From Pseudomonadota bacterium (lineage in GTDB: Bacteria > Desulfobacterota > Syntrophia > Syntrophales > UBA5619): a DNA stretch of 14,450 nucleotides. The notes beneath the pieces were generated by a model. The model worked only from the letters and a program-made list of their open reading frames with translations. It did no database searches and was not told the origin of the DNA. Positions 6,531 through 13,324 of the stretch are shown in pieces. The first letter of the stretch is position 1. Each line of letters opens with the position of its first letter. The stretch covers positions 1 to 14,450 of the forward strand of contig JAHJQP010000016.1 of assembly GCA_018819165.1 (NCBI GenBank). Reading direction: 5' to 3'. The position numbers and the translations under genes were made by a program.

Positions 6531-7202
6531 ATGATACAGATCAAGAATCTTTTCAAGACATTCATCAAGGACGGGCAAAAAATCGAGGTCCTCAAGGGGC
6601 TCGATCTTGACATCGCCGATGGGGAGTCCCTGTCGATCGTCGGGGTCTCAGGCGCCGGGAAGAGCACGCTGATCCATATCCTGGGCGCCCTCGACCGTCC
6701 GACGTCGGGCGCCGTGCTCTTCGACGGGGCGGACGTCTACACCTGGCCTGAACAGAAGCTGGCCGCCTTCCGGAACCGGAAGATCGGCTTCGTTTTCCAG
6801 TTTCATCACCTGCTGCCCGAGTTCAGCAGCCTGGAGAACACCATGATGCCCGCCCTGATCCAGCGGGTCCCTCAAGCGGAGGCAAAACGGCGGGCTGCGG
6901 CTATCCTGAACGAGGTGGGGCTGGGCGAACGAATCACCCACAAACCCGGCGAGCTCTCCGGGGGGGAACAGCAGCGGGTCGCCGTCGCCAGAGCGCTCAT
7001 CCTGGAGCCGGAGATCCTCCTCGCGGATGAACCTACAGGAAACCTTGACACGGAAACCGGGAAAAAGATAGAAGACATCTTAATTGATTTGAATCAAACC
7101 AGGCGGATCACGCTGATCGTGGTCACGCACAACCAATCACTTGCAGACCGCATGACTCGTCAAATCGGTCTGCGTGACGGAAGGATGTACGCCCGTGAAT
7201 AG
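6531..7202 (+). CDS. lolD: Lipoprotein-releasing ABC transporter ATPase LolD
   Basis: A 223-residue ABC ATPase that powers lipoprotein release by the adjacent LolC/E permease. All nucleotide-binding elements are in place: Walker A GVSGAGKST (38-46), Q-loop Gln90, signature LSGGEQQRVAVARAL (142-156), Walker B ILLADEPTGNLD (162-173) and switch His200. This belongs to the MacB/LolD/FtsE branch of the family (DEPTGNLD). GGGAAAGG (6519-6526), 4 bases upstream of the ATG, serves as ribosome binding site. The gene directly follows the permease and overlaps the start of bamA by 8 bp, so the same operon covers lipoprotein release and the barrel assembly machine, whose accessory proteins are lipoproteins. 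Confidence 0.96.
   Translation: MIQIKNLFKTFIKDGQKIEVLKGLDLDIADGESLSIVGVSGAGKSTLIHILGALDRPTSGAVLFDGADVYTWPEQKLAAFRNRKIGFVFQFHHLLPEFSSLENTMMPALIQRVPQAEAKRRAAAILNEVGLGERITHKPGELSGGEQQRVAVARALILEPEILLADEPTGNLDTETGKKIEDILIDLNQTRRITLIVVTHNQSLADRMTRQIGLRDGRMYARE
7179..7185 (+). promoter_or_regulatory. Ribosome binding site deciding the bamA start
   Basis: GGAAGGA lies inside the end of lolD, 9 bases before GTG 7195. The alternative GTG at 7174 has no such site and would add seven polar residues ahead of the signal peptide, so 7195 is preferred. Confidence 0.75.
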
Positions 7203-9846
7203 AAAGCTGTTTTTTGCAGGCATCGCGACATTTCTGGCCATGATTCTCTTCTGGCCGGCCACGGGAACAGCGGCAGAAAACATCAAGAAGGTAGCGCTCT
7301 TCCCCTTTGAGGTCTACAGCAACATTCCCGGAAGCGCCGCCGATCTCCGGGAAACCGTTTACCGGGGTATCGCCACAGAACTTCTGAAATCGAAAAATAT
7401 CCGGCTTGTCGAGAGGGAAACGATCACTGCCGCCACCGAAGGAAAGCGCCTCGACGACACACTCGTTCTCGAAGTGGGACGGAAAACGGACGCCTTCTAC
7501 ACCATCACGGGCAGCATTTCCGAATTCGGGGACCGGATCAGCGTGGATGTTCGTCTGATCGATGTCCGCGACGTGAAGTTAATGCCGGGGGTCTTCGTTC
7601 AGGGCCGTGGCCGGGAGAACCTGGACGCCATTCTGACCCAGCTCCGGATGGACATCATGAACAGGATCGCCACCGAGCAGCGGATCGCCCGCGTCGAATT
7701 CAAGGGCAACCGCAAGATCGAGAGCACTGCCATCAGCCAGGGACTCAAGAGCATGCCGGGCAATATTTTCACCGATACGGACCTTTCCGAAGATATCAAG
7801 ACCATCTTCAAAATGGGGTATTTCGACGACGTCACGGCGGAGCTGACGGACGCCCCCGAGGGAAAGGCGATCACCTTCATCGTGGTGGAGAAACCCATGA
7901 TCACGGAAATCCGGATCAAGGGAAACAAGGCCCTCAAGAAGGACGACATCGAGAGCGTCATGACCGTCCGGAGCCGGCAGACCGTAAACCCCGAGAAACT
8001 CAAGTCCGACATGGAAAAGATCAAGGACCTCTATGACAGCAAGGGGTTCTACAATGCCGAGATCCGCTACGACATCGCGAAGGAGGGCGAAAGGGACGTC
8101 AGCATCAACGTCAGCATCGTCGAACATGAAAAGCTCTACATCCGGAACATCACGTTCGAGGGCAACCGGACCTTCACGACAAAGGAACTCAAGAACATGA
8201 TGACCACGAACGAATGGGGGATCTTCCACTTCTTCACCGATTCCGGCGTCCTAAAGAAGGATCAGCTCAAGCAGGACGTGGGCAAGATCAATGCCTTCTA
8301 TCTGAACAACGGTTTCATAAACGCCCAGGTCGGCGAGCCGGTCATCGCCCATGACCAGGACGGGATAACCGTCAAGATCCCCGTCTCGGAGGGAAAACAG
8401 TTTCGCGTGGGCAAGGTGACGATCGCAGGCGACGAACTCAAGACCTCCCGGACAGACCTGCTGGCGAAACTCCAGATCACCAAGAGGGACTTCTACGACC
8501 GCGAAGCGGTCATGAAGGACATGGATGTCCTGACACAGGCCTGCAACGACGAGGGCTACGCGAATGCCGACGTCGTTCCCCGCACCGAACCCCAGGAGAA
8601 AACCCAGACCGTCGACGTTACTTATGAAATAGCAAAGGCGAAGCTGGTCTATTTCAACCGGATCAACATCACCGGCAACACCAAGACGCGCGACAAGGTC
8701 ATCCGCCGGGAGCTCTCCGTAGTCGAAGGGGATCTCTACAGCCGGACCAAGCTCAAGAAAAGCTACATGGCCTTGAACCGGCTGCGCTACTTTGAGGAGA
8801 TCGACTTTCAGGCCGAAAAGGGCCCCGACGAAACCCTGACGGACGTGAACATCCGCGTCAAGGAGAAGCCGACGGGGATCTTCAGCATCGGCGCCGGATA
8901 CAGCGCCCTGGACCATGCCATCGTTTCGGCCCAGGTCTCCGAGCAGAACCTCTTCGGCCGGGGGCAGACCCTGAGCTTCAAGGCGAGCCTCGGCTCCCGC
9001 TCCACCCTCTACGATGTTTCCTTCACCGAGCCCTGGCTCTTCGACATGCCCCTCTGGAGCAAGTTCGATCTCTGGAACCTCTACCGGGAATACGACTCTT
9101 ACAACCTGGACTCCAAGGGATTCAACGCGACCTTCGGCTACCCCCTCTGGCCGTACGTCACCGCCTATGTCGGCTACCGGTTCGCGATCGACAACGTGAA
9201 GGACATCCAGGATACGGCCTCCTATTACGTCAAGAAACAGGAGGGGGAAACGACTAGCAGCGGCGGCACCGTCAATCTGACCCGGGACTCGACGGACGAT
9301 ATCATATTCCCTTCCACGGGGTCGAAGAACAGCGCCTCGGTGGAATATACCGGCGGTCCATTCATGGGCAACGTCAGCTACACCCGGTACGGGGTGAGCT
9401 CGGCCTGGTTCTTCCAATTGCCCCTGGACACCGTTTTCGGGGTCCGCGGTCGGATGGGCGCCATGAAGGGCAACCAGGGGAAGGAGGTCCCGATCTTCGA
9501 GCGGTACTACCTCGGAGGGATCAACTCCCTTCGCGGACTGAGACAAGTGGGACCGAAAGACCCCGCCACGGGGGACGTCATCGGCGGCCTCACGATGTTG
9601 AACTTCAATGCCGAGTATCTCTTCCCGCTGATCAAGAACGCCGGGATGAAGGGGCTTGTCTTCTTTGACACCGGCAATGCCTGGGAGAGCGGTTATCACC
9701 TGGGCGATATGAGGAGGACGGCGGGGGTCGGCATCCGGTGGTATTCGCCCATCGGCCCGCTCCGTCTGGAATGGGGATATGTCCTCGACAGGAAGGAAGA
9801 TGAATCCCCCAGCCGGTGGGAATTCACGATCGGGATGTTCATGTAG
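7195..9846 (+). CDS. bamA: Outer membrane protein assembly factor BamA with extra N-terminal domain
   Basis: The Omp85-family barrel insertase of the BAM complex, 883 residues against about 810 in E. coli. Residues 1-26 form a signal peptide (LFFAGIATFLAMILFWPA, cut near GTA-A). Residues about 30-157 form an additional alpha/beta domain beginning KKVALFPFEVYSN, resembling the TolB N-terminal/CsgG-FlgO type fold. Five POTRA domains follow at about 164-233, 236-313, 314-400, 402-485 and 487-565; their GN motifs are visible (FKGNRKIE, IKGNKALK, FEGNRTFT, ITGNTKTR). The 16-strand barrel runs from about 566 to the end and includes RYYLGGINSLRGL, the counterpart of the VRGF loop motif. The last residues are EFTIGMFM, with Met after the usual terminal Phe. 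Start GTG 7195 overlaps lolD by 8 bp. Confidence 0.95.
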   Translation: MNRKLFFAGIATFLAMILFWPATGTAAENIKKVALFPFEVYSNIPGSAADLRETVYRGIATELLKSKNIRLVERETITAATEGKRLDDTLVLEVGRKTDAFYTITGSISEFGDRISVDVRLIDVRDVKLMPGVFVQGRGRENLDAILTQLRMDIMNRIATEQRIARVEFKGNRKIESTAISQGLKSMPGNIFTDTDLSEDIKTIFKMGYFDDVTAELTDAPEGKAITFIVVEKPMITEIRIKGNKALKKDDIESVMTVRSRQTVNPEKLKSDMEKIKDLYDSKGFYNAEIRYDIAKEGERDVSINVSIVEHEKLYIRNITFEGNRTFTTKELKNMMTTNEWGIFHFFTDSGVLKKDQLKQDVGKINAFYLNNGFINAQVGEPVIAHDQDGITVKIPVSEGKQFRVGKVTIAGDELKTSRTDLLAKLQITKRDFYDREAVMKDMDVLTQACNDEGYANADVVPRTEPQEKTQTVDVTYEIAKAKLVYFNRINITGNTKTRDKVIRRELSVVEGDLYSRTKLKKSYMALNRLRYFEEIDFQAEKGPDETLTDVNIRVKEKPTGIFSIGAGYSALDHAIVSAQVSEQNLFGRGQTLSFKASLGSRSTLYDVSFTEPWLFDMPLWSKFDLWNLYREYDSYNLDSKGFNATFGYPLWPYVTAYVGYRFAIDNVKDIQDTASYYVKKQEGETTSSGGTVNLTRDSTDDIIFPSTGSKNSASVEYTGGPFMGNVSYTRYGVSSAWFFQLPLDTVFGVRGRMGAMKGNQGKEVPIFERYYLGGINSLRGLRQVGPKDPATGDVIGGLTMLNFNAEYLFPLIKNAGMKGLVFFDTGNAWESGYHLGDMRRTAGVGIRWYSPIGPLRLEWGYVLDRKEDESPSRWEFTIGMFM
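7282..7674 (+). other. Extra N-terminal TolB_N/CsgG-like domain of BamA
   Basis: About 130 residues between the signal peptide and POTRA 1 do not belong to the standard BamA architecture. The pattern is KKVALFPFE, then a helix (LRETVYRGIATELLKSKN), RLVERETI, a second helix, DAFYTITGSISEFGDRISVD, and VRLIDVRD. The alternation of a starting 'ALFPF' strand, helices and 'TGSISE..' strands matches the TolB N-terminal and CsgG/FlgO-like family, which bind peptidoglycan-associated or outer-membrane partners. The fold assignment is pattern-based inference. Confidence 0.55.
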
Positions 9847-9918
9847 GGAAAGACGGAAGGCCCCGCGGCTTTCTGTCTGTTACGAAAATACTTAATGGTT
9901 ACGGAAAGGGATGGATTG

Positions 9919-10452
9919 ATGAAAAGACATGGTTTAATCGTGGCGGGTGTTTTGATGATGGCCTTGGCGCTAACGGTAACCCCGGTCTTGGCAAACGAAA
10001 AGACGGGGTTCGTGGATATCCGGGAGGTCATGCTCACCTCCAGCGCCGGCAAAAAGGCTTCCGAGGATTTCAAGAAGGTGTTCGAGAAGAACAAGGCGGC
10101 CATCCAGGATAGGGAAACCGAACTCAAGAAGCTCAAGGATGAGCTGGAAAAGCAGCGCCCGCTTCTCAAGGAAGAGGCCGTGAAGGAGAAGGAGCTGGCC
10201 TACCAGAAGAAATTCCGGGACTACCAGCTCCTGGTCAAGGATTCCAATGAGGAGCTCCAGGTCAAGGATCAGGATCTGTCCAAGAAAATGGTCCCCGAGA
10301 TCCTGAAGCTTGTCCAGACCATCGGCGAGAAAGAAAAATACACTACGATCATCGACATCAGCGCGATCCCCCTCGCCTATTACGCGAAGGAGAATGACCT
10401 GACGAAACGGGTGATCGAGGAGTTCAACAAGGCGTACAAACCCAAGAAGTAA
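9919..10452 (+). CDS. skp: Periplasmic chaperone Skp/OmpH family
   Basis: A 177-residue periplasmic holdase that keeps unfolded outer-membrane proteins soluble on their way to BAM, next to bamA as in many proteobacteria. It has a signal peptide (MKRHGLIVAGVLMMALALTV, cleavage near VLA-NE at 25-26), then GFVDIREVMLTSSAGKKASE, the standard Skp start of the body domain. A long charged coiled coil follows at about 45-120 (repeats of E/K-rich heptads), and the return strand is at about 140-155 (YTTIIDISAIPLAYY). ATG 9919 is chosen because GGAAAGGGA (9903-9911) lies 7 bases upstream and the signal peptide begins there. The frame also extends back to a GTG-like start at 9895. lpxD follows after 13 bp. 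Confidence 0.92.
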   Translation: MKRHGLIVAGVLMMALALTVTPVLANEKTGFVDIREVMLTSSAGKKASEDFKKVFEKNKAAIQDRETELKKLKDELEKQRPLLKEEAVKEKELAYQKKFRDYQLLVKDSNEELQVKDQDLSKKMVPEILKLVQTIGEKEKYTTIIDISAIPLAYYAKENDLTKRVIEEFNKAYKPKK

Positions 10453-10465
10453 CAGGGAATAAAAG

Positions 10466-11506
10466 TTGAATAAGACATTAAACGAGATCGCCGCGTTTTT
10501 AGGCGGAGACGTCAGCGGCGACGGCGGGGTCTCAATCGAGCGGATCCGGGGGATCGACGAAGCCGGCGCAGGGGATCTGACCTTCGTGGCCAACCCGAAG
10601 TACCGGAAGAAACTCGAAACCACCGGCGCAAGCGCGATCCTCGTCGCCCCCTCAACGGTCTGCGCGGGGAAAAACCTCGTTATCGTCGCTGACCCCTATA
10701 TCGCCCTTGGCCGTCTGCTGGCCCTCTTCCATCCTGAGGAGGAAGAGACAGCGGGAATCAGCGAACATGCGCGCATCGAGGCGGGGGCCGACGTCTCGCC
10801 GGAGGCCGTTGTCTATCCCGGCGTCCACATCTGCCGCGGGGCGCGCATCGAGAGAAAGGCGGTGCTCTACCCGAGAGTCTTCATCGGCCGGGATGCCGCC
10901 GTCGGGGAGGCCTCCATCCTCTATCCCTGCGTCACCGTCTATCGCCGCTGCCTGATCGGCCGACGGGTCGTCCTCCATGCCGGCGTCGTCGTCGGGAGCG
11001 ACGGCTTCGGCTTCGCCCGGCCGGGCCAGGAAAACATCAAGATCCCCCAGATCGGCTACGTCCAGATCGACGACGACGTCGAGATCGGGGCGAATACGAC
11101 CATCGACCGCGGCGCCCTCGGCAGGACCTGGATTCAGCGGGGGGTGAAGATCGACAACCTCGTCCAGATCGCCCACAATGTGGTGATCGGGGAATATTCC
11201 GTCATCGTCGCCCAGGTCGGAATTTCGGGCAGCACGCAGTTAGGAAAGGGGGTCGTCGTCGGCGGTCAGGCGGGTCTCGTCGGCCACATCCGGCTCGGGG
11301 ATCATGTCATGGTGGCCGCCCGGTCGGGGGTCCACAAAGACATCCCTCCGCTCCAGGTCGTCGCCGGCACGCCCCACATGCCCCACAGGGAATGGCTTAA
11401 GCTGGAGGCTTGCCTCCCGAAGCTGCCGGAGATGCGGGGGACCCTCGCCGCCCTGAAGCGGCGGGTGGCGGCGCTGGAGGAAAAATTAGAGAAGGGACCG
11501 TCATGA
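10466..11506 (+). CDS. lpxD: UDP-3-O-(3-hydroxyacyl)glucosamine N-acyltransferase LpxD
   Basis: The third enzyme of lipid A synthesis; it transfers a 3-hydroxyacyl chain from acyl carrier protein to the 2-amino group of UDP-3-O-acyl-glucosamine in the cytoplasm. The 346 residues follow the family plan: an N-terminal uridine-binding domain at about 1-100 (GIDEAGAGDLTFVANPKY), a left-handed beta-helix of hexapeptide repeats at about 103-300, the catalytic His237 in QIAHNVVIGEYS, and a C-terminal helix/coiled coil at about 325-343. The start is TTG 10466, placed by the AGGGAA ribosome binding site at 10454-10459 and by the family N-terminus MNKTLNEIAAFL. Its stop overlaps the lpxA start in ATGA; no fabZ lies between them. 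Confidence 0.95.
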   Translation: MNKTLNEIAAFLGGDVSGDGGVSIERIRGIDEAGAGDLTFVANPKYRKKLETTGASAILVAPSTVCAGKNLVIVADPYIALGRLLALFHPEEEETAGISEHARIEAGADVSPEAVVYPGVHICRGARIERKAVLYPRVFIGRDAAVGEASILYPCVTVYRRCLIGRRVVLHAGVVVGSDGFGFARPGQENIKIPQIGYVQIDDDVEIGANTTIDRGALGRTWIQRGVKIDNLVQIAHNVVIGEYSVIVAQVGISGSTQLGKGVVVGGQAGLVGHIRLGDHVMVAARSGVHKDIPPLQVVAGTPHMPHREWLKLEACLPKLPEMRGTLAALKRRVAALEEKLEKGPS

Positions 11507-12276
11507 ATATACACCCAACAGCATTTATCTCCCCCGACGCGACGCTTGAGGAAGGGGTCGAGGTCGGACCGTACAGCATCGTCGGTCCCGACGTCCATAT
11601 CGGGAAAAACACGGTCATCGGCCCCCATGTGGTGATCGAGAGCCGCACGGACATCGGCGAGGGGTGTGGCATTTCCCAGTTCGCCTCTATCGGCGGCGCC
11701 CCGCAGGACCTGAAGTACAGGGGAGAGGAAACGCGGGTCGTCATCGGCAGCCACAACACGATCCGGGAGTACGTCACGATAAACCGGGCCACCAGCTCCG
11801 ACATCGGCGTCACGATCATCGGGGACCACAATCTGCTGATGGCCTACTGTCATGTCGCCCACAACTGCAAGTTAGGCAACCACATCGTCATGGCCAATGC
11901 GGCAAACCTTGCAGGCCACGTCCATGTGGAGGACTTCGCGATCATCGGCGGCCTGACCGGCGTCCACCAGTTCACCCGGATCGGCGCCCACTGCATCATC
12001 GGCGGCGCTTCGGCGGTGACCAAGGACATCCCCCCCTTCGTCATAGCCTCAGGCAACTTCGCCAAGCTTTACGGTTTGAACATGATCGGCCTGAAGCGGC
12101 GGGGGTTCACCGACGAGACAATCGGGGCCATCAAGGAGGCCTACCGGATCGTTTTCCGTTCCTCATTGCTCCTTTCCGCGGCAATCAAAAAGGTCGAAGA
12201 GGTGGTGGAAGACCTGCCCGAGGTCCGGCAGTTCCTCGATTTCATCCGAAAATCGGAACGGGGGATCTGCCGTTGA
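11503..12276 (+). CDS. lpxA: UDP-N-acetylglucosamine acyltransferase LpxA
   Basis: The first enzyme of lipid A synthesis, adding a 3-hydroxyacyl chain from acyl carrier protein to the 3-position of UDP-GlcNAc (or an amino analogue). At 257 residues it has the normal length, with hexapeptide repeats through about residue 190 and a C-terminal helical domain. His120 in CHVAHNC is the counterpart of catalytic His125 of E. coli. Gly168 in IIGGAS corresponds to E. coli Gly173, the acyl-chain ruler position; a Gly there goes with a long (C14) chain. The motif SIGGAPQDLKY and GLNMIGLKRRGF are typical. The INRAT segment (93-97) differs from E. coli IHRGT. ATG 11503 is taken over an upstream ATG at 11410 because it begins the family N-terminus and overlaps the lpxD stop. 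Confidence 0.95.
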   Translation: MNIHPTAFISPDATLEEGVEVGPYSIVGPDVHIGKNTVIGPHVVIESRTDIGEGCGISQFASIGGAPQDLKYRGEETRVVIGSHNTIREYVTINRATSSDIGVTIIGDHNLLMAYCHVAHNCKLGNHIVMANAANLAGHVHVEDFAIIGGLTGVHQFTRIGAHCIIGGASAVTKDIPPFVIASGNFAKLYGLNMIGLKRRGFTDETIGAIKEAYRIVFRSSLLLSAAIKKVEEVVEDLPEVRQFLDFIRKSERGICR

Positions 12277-12304
12277 AATACGGCGCGTGCAAAGGTCTTG
12301 ATCC

Positions 12305-13324
12305 ATGGAGAAAATCAGAATCGGTGTGGTGGGAACCGGCCATCTGGGCCGGTACCACCTGCAGAAATATCAGAAAATGCCGGGCTGTCTGATCGTCGGC
12401 GTCGCCGATGTGGTGGAAGAGCACGCCCGGAAGGCGGCGGAAGGCTGCGATTGCGAGATTCTCACCGATTATCGCGGGCTTCTGGGAAAGGTCGATGCCG
12501 TGAGCATCGCCGTCCCGACCGGCGCCCATTACGAGGTCGCCTCGGTCTTCCTGAAGGCAGGGGTAGACGTCCTGCTGGAGAAACCGATCGCCGCCACACT
12601 CGCCGAGGCAGACGAACTGATCGCCCTGGCCGAGGCGAAAGGGCTGATCTTCCAGATCGGCTTCGTCGAGCGTTTCAACCCGGCCGTCGCGGCCCTCGGC
12701 ACCGTGATGGGAAAGCCCCTCTTCATCGAATCCCACCGCCTCCACCCTTTTTTCGAACGCGGCACGGATGTGGATGTGATCCTGGATCTGATGGTCCACG
12801 ACCTCGACATCATCCTCCATTTCGTCAACTCCCCCGTCGAGAACGTAGACGCCGTAGGGGTGTCGGTCCTCTCGGACAAGGTGGACATCGCCAACACCCG
12901 CCTGACCTTCGCGAGCGGCTGTGTCGCAAACATCACCGCGAGCCGGGTCACCGGAAAGATCATGCAGAAGATCCGGTTCTTCGGCCTCGATGGATACCAT
13001 GCCGTGGACTACCAGGAGCGGGAACTGGTTTCTCTGAGGAGGAGAGTGGGCGCGGATGGGACCGTAACGATCGCGGAAAATCCCGTGGAGGTGAAGCGGC
13101 AGGACCCGTTGGAGGAGGAGATCCGCGCCTTCGTCCGGGCCGTGTCCGGCCGGACGGCCCCGCCCGTGTCGGGAAAGGACGGCAGAGACGCCCTCGAGCT
13201 GGCGCTGCAAATCAATGACGCCATCAAGCAAAACCGCACCCGCCTTGATTCGCTTGAACCCAAGCCCGTGCCCCCGGTCTCCCTTCCCGACGGGTCGTCC
13301 GCGAGAGGTCGGGTGCAGACGTGA
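12305..13324 (+). CDS. Gfo/Idh/MocA-family oxidoreductase, possible UDP-GlcNAc 3-dehydrogenase (GnnA-like)
   Basis: A 339-residue NAD(P)-dependent sugar oxidoreductase. The N-terminal Rossmann fold has IRIGVVGTGHLGRYH (4-18; GxGxxG), followed by VSIAVPTGAHYE (67-77) and the family EKPIA motif (92-96), in which Lys is catalytic. The C-terminal alpha/beta domain includes GFVERFNPAV (119-128) and LMVHDLDIILH (162-172), with His165/Asp166 in the substrate site. It lies 28 bp after lpxA and overlaps lpxB by 4 bp (GTGA). In Acidithiobacillus ferrooxidans, gnnA between lpxA and lpxB encodes the enzyme that oxidises UDP-GlcNAc at C3 for a diamino-sugar lipid A, with the aminotransferase gnnB beside it. 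Here no gnnB is seen, so the function is inferred from family and position only. A Pro-rich tail (316-339) looks dispensable. Confidence 0.85.
   Translation: MEKIRIGVVGTGHLGRYHLQKYQKMPGCLIVGVADVVEEHARKAAEGCDCEILTDYRGLLGKVDAVSIAVPTGAHYEVASVFLKAGVDVLLEKPIAATLAEADELIALAEAKGLIFQIGFVERFNPAVAALGTVMGKPLFIESHRLHPFFERGTDVDVILDLMVHDLDIILHFVNSPVENVDAVGVSVLSDKVDIANTRLTFASGCVANITASRVTGKIMQKIRFFGLDGYHAVDYQERELVSLRRRVGADGTVTIAENPVEVKRQDPLEEEIRAFVRAVSGRTAPPVSGKDGRDALELALQINDAIKQNRTRLDSLEPKPVPPVSLPDGSSARGRVQT

Noticed and set aside
8251..9699. A 482-codon open frame on the minus strand inside bamA
   Set aside because: It is fully antisense to an unmistakable bamA, has no recognisable motif, and its openness follows from GC-rich third positions of the real gene.
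12242..13231. A 329-codon minus-strand frame and a 306-codon plus-strand frame over the oxidoreductase
   Set aside because: Both are shadows of the Gfo/Idh/MocA gene, which has clear family motifs; the plus-strand one is Arg/Pro-rich in the manner of out-of-frame GC-rich sequence.
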